A DNA stretch of 64,000 nt, taken from contig NZ_FMCW01000009.1 in assembly GCF_900091595.1 (NCBI RefSeq), forward strand, positions 1 to 64,000. The letters are read 5' to 3'. The notes under the pieces were generated by a model. That model did not search any database. It was not told where the DNA came from and worked only from the letters and a program-made list of their open reading frames with translations. Source of the stretch: Micromonospora haikouensis (GTDB taxonomy: Bacteria > Actinomycetota > Actinomycetes > Mycobacteriales > Micromonosporaceae). Position 1 is the stretch's first letter; the number at the start of each line of letters is the position of its first letter. A program made the translations under genes and the position numbers. Shown here piece by piece: positions 39,711 through 46,877 of the stretch.

Positions 39711-40577
39711 ATGATCTGGGACGAGCTCGACGCCCGCCTGGACGCACTGCCGGGCACCGTCTCGGCGTACGCGGGCCGGGTCGACGCCCCGGCGACCTGG
39801 ACCCGGCACCCCGACGCCACCCACTACGCGGCCAGCACCATGAAGGTCGCCGTGCTGCTGGCCCTGCACCGGGCCGCCGAGGCCGGCACGCTCGACCTCG
39901 ACGCCCCCGTCGACGTGCGCAACGAGTTCGACTCCGCCCTGCCCGGCGCCCCCCGGTTCGCCTGCGCCCGGCACTACGACAACGACGAGGCCGTCTGGGA
40001 GCGGGAGAACGGGCGCGCGCCGCTGCGCTGGCTGGCCGAGCGGATGATCGTGCGCTCCAGCAACCTGGCCACCAACCTCTGCCTGCGCCACGTCGGCCTG
40101 CCCGCCGTCGCCGACGCGTGGGCCGCCGCCGGTGCCCGGCACAGCGTCACCGGGCGCGGCATCGAGGACTTCGCCGCCCGCGAGGCCGGCATCACCAACC
40201 TGGTCACCGCAGCCGACCTGGCCGCCCTGCTCGGCGGGCTGACCGCTGGCGCGACCGGCCCCGGCCCCCTCGCCTCCCCCGCCGGCTGCGCCGCCATGCT
40301 CGACGTCCTGTTCGCGCAGGAGTTCCGCGAGGACCTCGCCGCCGGCCTGCCCGACGGCGTCCGCATCGCCCACAAGAACGGCTGGGTACGCGGAGTGCGC
40401 CACGGTGCCGGCGTCGTCCACCCGGCCGACGCCCCGCCGTACGTGCTGGTCGTCTGCACCACCGGCGACCCGGCCGGCGGCGGCGCGGCGGACGGGGACG
40501 CCTGCCGGCTCCTCGCCGACATCTCCGCCCGGGTCTGGGCGGCCCGCCACGACCTGCGCCCGGCCGCAGCGGCCTGA
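39711..40577 (+). CDS. Class A beta-lactamase-like serine hydrolase
   Basis: A 288-residue protein with the serine beta-lactamase/transpeptidase fold. SxxK is STMK (Ser42, Lys45); the SDN position reads SSN (MIVRSSNLATN); the KTG box reads KNG (AHKNGWVRG). A Glu-containing omega-loop like that of class A enzymes is not obvious. No signal peptide is present, so the protein appears cytoplasmic, unlike resistance beta-lactamases. The family hydrolyses peptides or esters. The specificity is unknown and drug resistance should not be assumed. Confidence 0.82.
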   Translation: MIWDELDARLDALPGTVSAYAGRVDAPATWTRHPDATHYAASTMKVAVLLALHRAAEAGTLDLDAPVDVRNEFDSALPGAPRFACARHYDNDEAVWERENGRAPLRWLAERMIVRSSNLATNLCLRHVGLPAVADAWAAAGARHSVTGRGIEDFAAREAGITNLVTAADLAALLGGLTAGATGPGPLASPAGCAAMLDVLFAQEFREDLAAGLPDGVRIAHKNGWVRGVRHGAGVVHPADAPPYVLVVCTTGDPAGGGAADGDACRLLADISARVWAARHDLRPAAAA

Positions 40578-40582
40578 GGGCA

Positions 40583-40607
40583 TCGGCTCGGTCCGGCGCC
40601 GAGCCGA
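40583..40607 (+). terminator. Hairpin after the serine hydrolase gene
   Basis: TCGGCTCGG and CCGAGCCGA pair perfectly (9 bases) around a 7-base loop, starting 6 bases after the stop codon. Confidence 0.5.
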
Positions 40608-40620
40608 GCCGGGCCCGGTG

Positions 40621-40665
40621 GCCGGTCGCGGCACCGAGCCGCCGGCCGGTCGCGGCACCGAGCCG
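40621..40665. repeat. Tandem 21-base direct repeat
   Basis: The 21-base unit starting GCCGGTCGCGGCACC occurs at 40621-40641 and again at 40645-40665, identical and separated by 3 bases. Confidence 0.5.
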
Positions 40666-40734
40666 AGGGCCGGGCACGGCGTCGGCAGGTGACTCTGGGC
40701 AACGCCGCGGCACGTCGAGACGACCTGCCGCGCG

Positions 40735-40862
40735 CCCTTTGCTCTGCACCCACGGACGCAGCAGTCACGCAGCGCATCGGGCCGCCGCTCCCGCCCGCCG
40801 CCTCCGAACCGGACTTTCCCCAGTTCAGCGACGTGTTGCGTCGATGGGTGCAGAGCAAAGGG
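40735..40862. repeat. 128-bp element with 18-bp perfect terminal inverted repeats
   Basis: CCCTTTGCTCTGCACCCA at 40735-40752 is matched exactly on the opposite strand at 40845-40862. The similarity continues inward with mismatches (GACGCA against TGCGTC), making ends of about 26 bases. The 76-92 internal bases contain no ORF. Size and ends fit a miniature inverted-repeat transposable element; a large RNA stem is the alternative. Clear target duplications are not visible. Confidence 0.5.
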
Positions 40863-41011
40863 AGCGCATGAGGTCTGTTCGGGTCGCAGCAACCTGACGA
40901 AGAGTGAAGATTGGCCACGACCGGTCTCGCCTCCCGCAGCCGTCACCGCACGTGACCAGCGAACGGCGGGCCGGGCACGGCGGCCGGGCCGGGCGCCGGC
41001 AGTGGCGGGGC

Positions 41012-41809
41012 TCAGTCCAGCAGGTTGTCCCGCAGCGCCGCCAGGTGCGCCCGCGTCAGCCCCAACCCGTCGCGCAGGTACGCGTCGAACGAACCGTGCA
41101 CCCGCCGCACCTCCGCATACGCGGCATCCAGGTACTCCTCGCGCACCTCCATCAGCGGCCGGATCGCCGCCTCCGCCAGCTCCGGCTGCCGGGCCCGCAT
41201 GGCGGCCAGGACGACCTCCTTGAGGCTCTCCGTCTGCGCATTGGTCCGCAGGTAGTCCGCCCGGATCGCCGCCTCGTCCACCCCCAGCGCGGTGAGCAGC
41301 ACGACCGACAGCCAGCCCGTGCGGTCCTTGCCGGCCGAGCAGTGGAACAGCAGCGGCAGGTTGCCCGCGTCGGCGGCCAGCCGGGCCGCCCCGCCGAAGC
41401 CCGCGCGGGCCGCCTCGCCCGTGACGAACCAGCGGTAGATCTCCGCCATCGCCGCCGGGGTCCCCTGCAGGGCCAACGCCGTCTCCGCGCGCAGGTCGTG
41501 CCCGAGCAGCACCTCCGACACCGCCGTGAAGACCGGGTGCGCCGGGTCGTACACCGGCAGACGCACCACCCGGGGCTCGCCGGGCAGCCGGTTCGGCGGC
41601 GCCGTCGCGATCTCCGAATCGTCGCGCAGGTCCACCACGCAGGCCGGAGCGATCTTGCCCAGCACCGGCAGGTCCTCGTCGGTCAGCCGGCCCAGCGCCG
41701 GGGTCCGGATCAGCCGGCCGGCCCGCACCCGGCGGCCGTCGAGCCCCACCATGCCACCGAGGTCGCGCGCGTTCGGCGCCCCCACCAGCTCCCAGTCCCG
41801 CCCGCCCAT
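41012..41809 (-). CDS. Tyrosine/serine protein phosphatase, CX5R family
   Basis: A 265-residue phosphatase. The P-loop is HCSAGKDRTG with nucleophile Cys157 and Arg163, preceded by the family N-terminus APNARDLGG and by VVDLRDDSE. This is the actinobacterial PtpB-like Y_phosphatase3 type, whose members remove phosphate from Tyr, Ser/Thr or phosphoinositides. No signal peptide. GGGGAGG precedes ATG 41809 by 5 bases. It is divergent from the epimerase gene across only 44 bases. Confidence 0.9.
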   Translation of the reverse strand: MGGRDWELVGAPNARDLGGMVGLDGRRVRAGRLIRTPALGRLTDEDLPVLGKIAPACVVDLRDDSEIATAPPNRLPGEPRVVRLPVYDPAHPVFTAVSEVLLGHDLRAETALALQGTPAAMAEIYRWFVTGEAARAGFGGAARLAADAGNLPLLFHCSAGKDRTGWLSVVLLTALGVDEAAIRADYLRTNAQTESLKEVVLAAMRARQPELAEAAIRPLMEVREEYLDAAYAEVRRVHGSFDAYLRDGLGLTRAHLAALRDNLLD

Positions 41810-41840
41810 TCGGCCTCCCCTGTCGTCGCCGGGTCACCTA

Positions 41841-41846
41841 TAGGGT
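41841..41846 (+). promoter_or_regulatory. -10 element of a leaderless epimerase promoter
   Basis: TAGGGT followed by 7 bases and ATG 41854. It overlaps the promoter region of the divergent phosphatase gene. Confidence 0.48.
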
Positions 41847-41853
41847 GCCGCAC

Positions 41854-42951
41854 ATGACGATCACCGCGGTACGCACCCATCGGCTTTCCGCGCCCCTGCA
41901 CACCCCGTTCGTCACCGCGCTGCGCCGCACCACCACCACCGACACGCTGATCGTGGAACTCGTCGACGACGACGGGCGCTCCGGCTTCGGCGAGGCACCG
42001 CAGGTGTGGCAGGTGACCGGGGCGTCGCTGGCCGGGGCCGAGGCGTGCGTGCGGGAGATGCTGGCACCGGGGCTGGTCGGCCGGGACGCCGACGACCTCG
42101 TGGCCCGGTGCGCCGAGGTGCGCCGGGCGGTGGCCGGCAACGAGGCCGCCAAGGCGGCGGTGGACACCGCCCTGCACGACCTGGCCGCGCGCCGGCTCGG
42201 CGTACCCCTGGTGCGGTTGCTCGGCGGCACGGCCCTGCGCGTGCCCACGGACGTCACCCTCGCCGCGGGCGACGCCACCGACCTGGCCGCCGCCGCGCGG
42301 CAGCGGGGCGGCGAGGGGTTCTCCGTGCTCAAGCTGAAGGTCGGCACCGACGCTGCCGGCGACCTGGAGCGGGTCCGGGCGGTCCGGGCGGCCGTCGGCC
42401 CCGACGTGCGCATCCGGCTCGACGCCAACCAGGGCTGGACCCCCCGCGAGGCGGTCCGGGTGATCCGCGGCATCGAGGACGCCGGCCTCGGCGTCGAGCT
42501 GGTGGAGCAGCCGGTGTCCCGCTGGGACCTCGACGGGCTGGCCTGGGTCAGCGACCGGGTGGGCCTGCCGGTCCTCGCCGACGAGTCGGTCTTCGGCGTG
42601 CGTGACCTGGTCGAGGTGATCCGCCGCCGGGCCGCCGACATGGTCAACGTCAAGCTGGCCAAGTGCGGCGGCCTGCACGCCGCCCGCACGCTGCTGGACC
42701 TCGCCGCCGAGCACGGCGTCGGCACGGTCGTCGGCTCGATGATGGAGAGTCAGGTCGGGCTTGGCGCCGCGGCCAGCCTGGTCGCCGCCCACGGGACCAG
42801 CGCCGTCTCCGACCTCGACGCCGCCTGGTGGCTGGCCTGGTCGCCGGTGCGGGGTGGCATCCGGTACGACGGGGCGACCGTCGTGTTGCCGGACGCGCCC
42901 GGCCTCGGCATCGACTCCGTGTCTGAAGCAAAGATTCAGTCGGCTGGTTGA
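41854..42951 (+). CDS. Enolase-superfamily dipeptide epimerase (YkfB-like)
   Basis: A 365-residue enolase-superfamily enzyme of the muconate-lactonizing subgroup. The Lys pair is Lys160 and Lys162 (LKLKVG), metal ligands are Asp190 (RLDANQGW), Glu218 (VEQP) and Asp243 (ADES), and the opposite general base is Lys267 (NVKLAKCGG). This set is that of L-Ala-D/L-Glu epimerases and related dipeptide epimerases. The next gene encodes an NlpC/P60 peptidase, as in the ykf murein-peptide operon of Bacillus, which supports a role in recycling cell-wall peptides. o-Succinylbenzoate synthase or muconate cycloisomerase are less likely alternatives. Confidence 0.82.
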   Translation: MTITAVRTHRLSAPLHTPFVTALRRTTTTDTLIVELVDDDGRSGFGEAPQVWQVTGASLAGAEACVREMLAPGLVGRDADDLVARCAEVRRAVAGNEAAKAAVDTALHDLAARRLGVPLVRLLGGTALRVPTDVTLAAGDATDLAAAARQRGGEGFSVLKLKVGTDAAGDLERVRAVRAAVGPDVRIRLDANQGWTPREAVRVIRGIEDAGLGVELVEQPVSRWDLDGLAWVSDRVGLPVLADESVFGVRDLVEVIRRRAADMVNVKLAKCGGLHAARTLLDLAAEHGVGTVVGSMMESQVGLGAAASLVAAHGTSAVSDLDAAWWLAWSPVRGGIRYDGATVVLPDAPGLGIDSVSEAKIQSAG

Positions 42952-42976
42952 TAGGCGGCGCTTTCTTTCATAGGGT
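42948..42976 (+). promoter_or_regulatory. Promoter of the NlpC/P60 gene
   Basis: TTGATA (42948-42953), a 17-base gap, TAGGGT (42971-42976). The -35 overlaps the stop codon of the epimerase gene. The predicted start lies about 20 bases before GTG 43003, so the peptidase can be expressed on its own. Confidence 0.5.
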
Positions 42977-43002
42977 CGCGACAGGGACGCCGCGAACTGG
43001 GG

Positions 43003-43998
43003 GTGGACGTGAAGCTGCAACCGGGCCGCGAGGCCGTCGTCCGGGTCGCGGTCGCGACCCTCTGGTCCCGCCCCGAGGCGGTACGCCCCGTCGACCGTCC
43101 CGCCCTCGACGCGCCCGCCGACGTCGCCGCCTGGATCTCCGGCATGGACGCCGACCAGCAGGTCGGCGAGTGCGTGCTGAGTCAACTGCTGCTCGGCGAG
43201 CGCGTGCTGGTCACCGCCCTGCGCCCGGACGGCTGGGCGCACGTCGTGGCCGTCGAGCAACCGGCGGCCCGGCTCGACCCGCGCGGCTACCCCGGCTGGC
43301 TCCCGGCAGCCCAGCTCACCCCGCGCCCGGCCCACGCCACGCCCGCCCCGGCCCACGACGCGCCCGCCCCGAACGACACCGCCCCGGCCCCGGCCGACAA
43401 CCAGGGCGCCCCGGTCGGTCCCTGGGTCGTCGACGCGACCGTCACCGCCCTGCACGCCGCCCCGGCCGGCGAGCCGGTCGTCGCCGGGGTCATCCTCGGC
43501 ACCCGACTGGCCCCGGCCGGCCCGCCGGTGGACGGCTGGCGTCCGGTGCACGCCCCCGGCCAGGACCGGCCGCTCTGGCTGCCCGACGCGCACCTCGTGC
43601 CGCCGCCCACCGCACCCCCGTCCCCGGCGGACGTGCTGACCGTCGCCGCCCGGCTGCGCGACGTGGCCTACGTGTGGGGCGGGGTGTCGGCGTACGGGAT
43701 CGACTGCTCCGGCCTGGTGCACCTGGCCTGGCGGCGGTTCGGCGTGGTGCTGCCCCGCGACGCCGCCGACCAGGCCGGCGCGACCACCCCGCTGCCCCTG
43801 GGCACCGAACGCGTCGGCGACCTCTACTTCTTCGCCCGGCCGGGCCGACAGATCCACCACATCGGCTTCGTCAGCGCCGCCCCGGACGGCGACGCCGACC
43901 GGCGCATCCTGCACGCCTGCTACCGGCACCGTCGGGTCCTGGAGGAGGCGATGCCGGCCGACCGGACCGCCACCCTGGTCGGCGCGCACCGGGTCTGA
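43003..43998 (+). CDS. NlpC/P60 peptidase with SH3-like domains (YkfC-like)
   Basis: A 331-residue protein. Two SH3-like regions (residues about 10-105 and 140-205), joined by a Pro/Ala-rich linker, precede an NlpC/P60 domain. The catalytic Cys is Cys235 (YGIDCSGLVHLAW), with His in QIHHIGF (285/286). The arrangement is that of gamma-D-glutamyl-L-diamino-acid endopeptidases such as YkfC, which cut murein peptides and act in the cytosol; no signal peptide is visible here either. The start may be GTG 43003 or GTG 43009, which has better spacing from the GGGGG run. It follows the epimerase by 51 bases with its own promoter. Confidence 0.85.
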   Translation: MDVKLQPGREAVVRVAVATLWSRPEAVRPVDRPALDAPADVAAWISGMDADQQVGECVLSQLLLGERVLVTALRPDGWAHVVAVEQPAARLDPRGYPGWLPAAQLTPRPAHATPAPAHDAPAPNDTAPAPADNQGAPVGPWVVDATVTALHAAPAGEPVVAGVILGTRLAPAGPPVDGWRPVHAPGQDRPLWLPDAHLVPPPTAPPSPADVLTVAARLRDVAYVWGGVSAYGIDCSGLVHLAWRRFGVVLPRDAADQAGATTPLPLGTERVGDLYFFARPGRQIHHIGFVSAAPDGDADRRILHACYRHRRVLEEAMPADRTATLVGAHRV

Positions 43999-44016
43999 GC
44001 CGCCCGACACGCCGAA

Positions 44017-44044
44017 GGGGCGCTCCCGGTGCCGGAAGCGCCCC
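44017..44044. terminator. Hairpin between convergent nlpC/P60 and terC
   Basis: GGGGCGCTCCCGG and CCGGAAGCGCCCC pair with one mismatch. It lies in the middle of the 62-base gap and can serve both genes. Confidence 0.6.
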
Positions 44045-44060
44045 CGTTGCCGCGAGCGGC

Positions 44061-45065
44061 TCAGCCGCGCGCCGACGCCAACTCTCGCCGCCGGTCCCGG
44101 GCCGACTTGATCAGGCTGGCCACGGTCGCCACCGAGAGGGTGCCGAGGATGACGGTCAGGGACAGCCAGATCGGGATGTGCGGGGCCCAGGCCACCGGCT
44201 CGCCGCCGTTGACGAACGGCAGGTTGTTGTCGGCCAGGGCCTCCAGCACCAGCTTGACGCCGATGAAGCCGAGCACCACCGCCAGGCCGTAGCTGAGGTA
44301 GATCAGCCGGTCCAGCAGCCCGCCGAGCAGGAAGTAGAGCTGGCGCAGGCCCATCAGCGCGAAGACGTTCGCGGTGAAGACCAGGTACGGCTCCTGGGTG
44401 ATGCCGAAGATCGCCGGGATCGAGTCCAGCGCGAAGATCAGGTCGGTGGTGCCGATGGCGATCATGACGATCAGCATCGGGGTGAACAGCCGGCGGCCGG
44501 CCTCGTGCGTGGTCATCTTCGCGCCGTCGTACTCCCTGGAGATCGGCAGCGCCTTGCGGCTCCACCGGATCAGCAGGTTCTCGCTGAACTCGTCCTCGTC
44601 CGGCTCGCCCTGGCGGGCCAGGTTGACCGCCGTGTAGATGAGGAACGCGCCGAAGATGTAGAAGACCCAGGAGAACTGGGTGATCAGGGCCGCACCGGCG
44701 GCGATGAACCCGCCGCGCATGAGCAGCGCCAGCACGATGCCGATCAGCAGCACCTTCTGCTGGTACTGCCGGGGCACCCCGAAGCGGGCCATGATGATCA
44801 CGAAGACGAACAGATTGTCCACCGAGAGGCTGTACTCGGTGAGCCAGCCGGTGTAGAACTCACCGGCCACCCCGGGGCCGGAGAAGACCCACAACCCGGC
44901 GCCGAAGAGCAGGGCCAGCCCGACGTAGAAGCCGACCCACAGGCTCGACTCGCGGACGCTCGGCTCGTGTGGTCGTCGGCCGATGATCAGCAGGTCGACG
45001 ACGAGAACCGCTGTCAGTGCGACGAGGGTCCCCGCCCACACCAATCCGGACACGTTCAATCCCAT
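44061..45065 (-). CDS. TerC/Alx-family membrane protein (probable Mn2+ exporter)
   Basis: A 334-residue membrane protein with about nine hydrophobic segments and the TerC acidic motifs within them: EYSLSVDNLFVFVI and IGTTDLIFALDSIPAIFGIT. TerC/Alx proteins export Mn2+ and also help metallate secreted proteins. A yybP-ykoY manganese riboswitch lies in the leader, which ties the gene to Mn2+ control. The start is uncertain: ATG 45065 touches GGAGG directly, while in-frame TTG 45059 is 6 bases from it and GTG 45053 is 12. The TTG or GTG may be the true start. Confidence 0.9.
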   Translation of the reverse strand: MGLNVSGLVWAGTLVALTAVLVVDLLIIGRRPHEPSVRESSLWVGFYVGLALLFGAGLWVFSGPGVAGEFYTGWLTEYSLSVDNLFVFVIIMARFGVPRQYQQKVLLIGIVLALLMRGGFIAAGAALITQFSWVFYIFGAFLIYTAVNLARQGEPDEDEFSENLLIRWSRKALPISREYDGAKMTTHEAGRRLFTPMLIVMIAIGTTDLIFALDSIPAIFGITQEPYLVFTANVFALMGLRQLYFLLGGLLDRLIYLSYGLAVVLGFIGVKLVLEALADNNLPFVNGGEPVAWAPHIPIWLSLTVILGTLSVATVASLIKSARDRRRELASARG

Positions 45066-45473
45066 CCTCCGGCAGACACACGGCGTCGGGCACACCGTAC
45101 GCCCGCCGGGGCGAGTGGGTGTGGCGACGCGGACACTGGTGGCTGTCGGAGGTCTCTTCCGTCGCCGACCCGCGAGCGGGCCGACAACCTACGGAGCCGG
45201 GTCGCGCCGCCGGGGGCGGTCGACCGTGCTGACGACTCCGTCGCGGGGGAATACTCCCCTCCTTCGCGACCCATTGTTCACCATCGCGAGGCCGGCGCGC
45301 ATCTCCTGCTTTCACCCGGGGGGCCTCAGCGGGCTTCCAGTGACGGATATCTCCGCGCGTGCGGCGTCCTAGGAGACCATCCCGCAGTCGTGCCGGCGTG
45401 GATCTCCGCGCCGGCGGTGGACACGGCCACCCCGGCGGCCCGGCCTCAGCCGGCACCGTGCGAGGCTCTGGGC
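45066..45473. other. 408-base leader and promoter region of terC
   Basis: It contains the manganese riboswitch at 45148-45262 and, between it and terC, an 82-base stretch that must hold the expression platform. The right part (45263-45473) holds presumed promoters of terC and of the monooxygenase gene, but no -10/-35 pair is convincing. Confidence 0.6.
45148..45262 (-). promoter_or_regulatory. yybP-ykoY manganese riboswitch
   Basis: On the minus strand the RNA opens with GGAGGGGAGUA and closes with AAGAGACCUCC, so GGAGG pairs with CCUCC as P1. Inside are GACGGAGUCGUCAGCACGG and, after a GC-rich stem, CCCGGCUCCGUAGG. The conserved GGGGAGUA, GUCGUCA and CCGGCUCC blocks occur in the same order as in the Lactococcus Mn2+ riboswitch. 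It lies 83 bases before terC, a typical target. In this class Mn2+ binding turns expression on. Confidence 0.87.
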
Positions 45474-45767
45474 ATGGTGCTTGAGGTTGCGCTCATCGAC
45501 GTGACGCCCGGACACGAGGACGACTTCGCCGCCGCGTACGCGCGGGGGCACGAGATCCTGGCCGGCACGCCCGGCTGCCGCTCCGTGCGGATGACCCGGG
45601 GCGTCGAGTCGCCGACGCGGTTCGTGCTGCTGGTCGAGTGGGATTCCGTCGCCGCCCACGAGGAGAACTTCCGCGAGACCGAGCGGTTCCAGCAGTGGCG
45701 GGCGCTGATCGGCCCGCACTTCGCCGGCCCGCCGCTGGTCGAGCACTTCGTCGACGTCCCGGCCTGA
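45474..45767 (+). CDS. Antibiotic biosynthesis monooxygenase (ABM)-domain protein
   Basis: A 97-residue ferredoxin-like ABM protein: VLEVALIDVTPGHEDDFAAAY, the GCRSVRM strand, and FVLLVEWDSVAAHEENFRETERFQQWRALI. Such small dimeric proteins include quinol monooxygenases and heme-degrading enzymes, but many have no known substrate. The heme-binding His/Asn pattern of IsdG is not clear. GAGG lies about 7 bases before ATG 45474. Confidence 0.82.
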   Translation: MVLEVALIDVTPGHEDDFAAAYARGHEILAGTPGCRSVRMTRGVESPTRFVLLVEWDSVAAHEENFRETERFQQWRALIGPHFAGPPLVEHFVDVPA

Positions 45768-45942
45768 CCAGGAGGGCGTCGGGCCGGGTGGGTGGCCGGC
45801 GGCACCAGGGCCGCCTGAGCCGGCGCCCCTGAACCGGCACGTCCGAGCCGGCGTCGCCGCCTCGCTCGACGCCCGGGCCCCGGCCGGTCCCCGCCCCGTC
45901 GTGCCGAGAGTGTCGTACCCCCCGGCTACGGTGCGCTCGCGC

Positions 45943-45994
45943 GCGCGGCCACCGGTCCCGGCGGGCTCGGGGTTGCCGGGCCCGGTGGCCGCGC
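45943..45994 (+). terminator. Stem-loop between ABM and SDR genes
   Basis: GCGCGGCCACCGG (45943-45955) pairs perfectly with 45982-45994 around a 26-base loop. It could end the ABM transcript, or act on the SDR promoter that overlaps its right arm. The region 45768-45942 shows several GAGCCGG-like short repeats and nothing else. Confidence 0.4.
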
Positions 45995-46003
45995 GGCGAT
46001 AAT
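45973..46003 (+). promoter_or_regulatory. Candidate SDR promoter
   Basis: TTGCCG (45973-45978), a 19-base gap, GATAAT (45998-46003), giving a leader of about 35 bases before ATG 46044. The gap is long for a sigma-70-type promoter. Confidence 0.3.
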
Positions 46004-46043
46004 CGCTGGCGGTCCTCACCTCGGCGGGCTTGGCTTGTCAGCC

Positions 46044-46814
46044 ATGACGGCACGCATCGCTCTCGTGACCGGCGTCAGCCGGCGCGCCGGCATCGGCGCC
46101 GCGGTCGCCCGCGCCCTGGCCTCGGCAGGCCACCGGCTGCTGCTGACCGGCCTGCCCGACTACGACGACACGCAGCCCTACGGCGGCGACCCGGAGGGCG
46201 TGCCGGCGCTGCTCACCGAGCTGGGCGACCGCGCGGCCCACGTCCGGGCCGACCTGCTCGACCCGGCCGCACCGGCCGCCCTCGTCGGCGAGGCCGTCCA
46301 CCGGTTCGGCCGCCTCGACACGGTGGTGGCGGCGCACACGTACTCGACGCAGACCCCGCTGGGCGGCCTCGACGCCACCGAGATCGACCGGCACCTGCTG
46401 GTCAACGTCCGGGCCACCCTGCTGCTGGCGGAGGCGTTCGCCGCCGGGTTCGCCGCCCGTAGCGACACCGACGGCGGCCGGCTGGTGCTCTTCTCCAGCG
46501 GGCAGCGGCTGGGCCCGATGCCCACCGAGCTCGCGTACGCGGCGAGCAAGGCGGCCCTGGAGAACCTGACCGTCCAGCTCAGCCCGCTGCTCATGCCGAA
46601 GGGCATCACGGTCAACTGCGTCAACCCCGGCCCCACCGACACCGGGTACGCCGAGCCCGGCGCCCATGCCCTCGTGGCGCGGCTCTTCCCCGGCGGCCGC
46701 TGGGGGACCCCCGAGGACGCCGCCCGGCTCGTCCGCTTCCTGTGCTCCGCCGACGCCCGGTGGATCACCGGTCAGGTCATCGACTCCGAGGGTGGCTTCA
46801 ACCGATACCGGTGA
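46044..46814 (+). CDS. Short-chain dehydrogenase/reductase
   Basis: A 256-residue Rossmann-fold SDR. The cofactor motif is TGVSRRAGIG (the middle Gly spacing is that of the FabG-like divergent type), and the catalytic Tyr-Lys pair is in YAASKAA, preceded by VLFSSGQ with the Ser. The insertion PDYDDTQPYGGDPEG after the second strand resembles a Bacillus-type SDR linked with aminoglycoside or ketone metabolism. The substrate is unknown. ATG 46044 is used; a TTG at 46035 is possible but has no ribosome site. Confidence 0.88.
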   Translation: MTARIALVTGVSRRAGIGAAVARALASAGHRLLLTGLPDYDDTQPYGGDPEGVPALLTELGDRAAHVRADLLDPAAPAALVGEAVHRFGRLDTVVAAHTYSTQTPLGGLDATEIDRHLLVNVRATLLLAEAFAAGFAARSDTDGGRLVLFSSGQRLGPMPTELAYAASKAALENLTVQLSPLLMPKGITVNCVNPGPTDTGYAEPGAHALVARLFPGGRWGTPEDAARLVRFLCSADARWITGQVIDSEGGFNRYR

Positions 46815-46877
46815 CCCCGCCCGCCGCCGGGGTGGGCAGCGGCCGGCGCGGTGCGGCGGGTCGGCCCCGGGGCGAGG

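Larger units (their letters stand above)
40578..41011. other. 434-base gene-free stretch with nested repeats
   Basis: No credible gene. It holds the serine hydrolase terminator hairpin, a tandem 21-base direct repeat, an 8-base inverted repeat (CGGCAGGT at 40683-40690 with ACCTGCCG at 40723-40730), and a 128-base element bounded by 18-base perfect inverted repeats. The right part (40863-41011) is lower in GC and has no motif I recognise. Confidence 0.6.

Noticed and set aside
39711..40577. Beta-lactam resistance gene
   Set aside because: The fold matches, but there is no signal peptide and the KTG box is KNG, so resistance is not supported.
40583..40862. Origin or plasmid-type iterons in the repeat-rich gap
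   Set aside because: Only two direct repeats are present, there is no replication gene nearby, and the flanks are chromosomal core genes.
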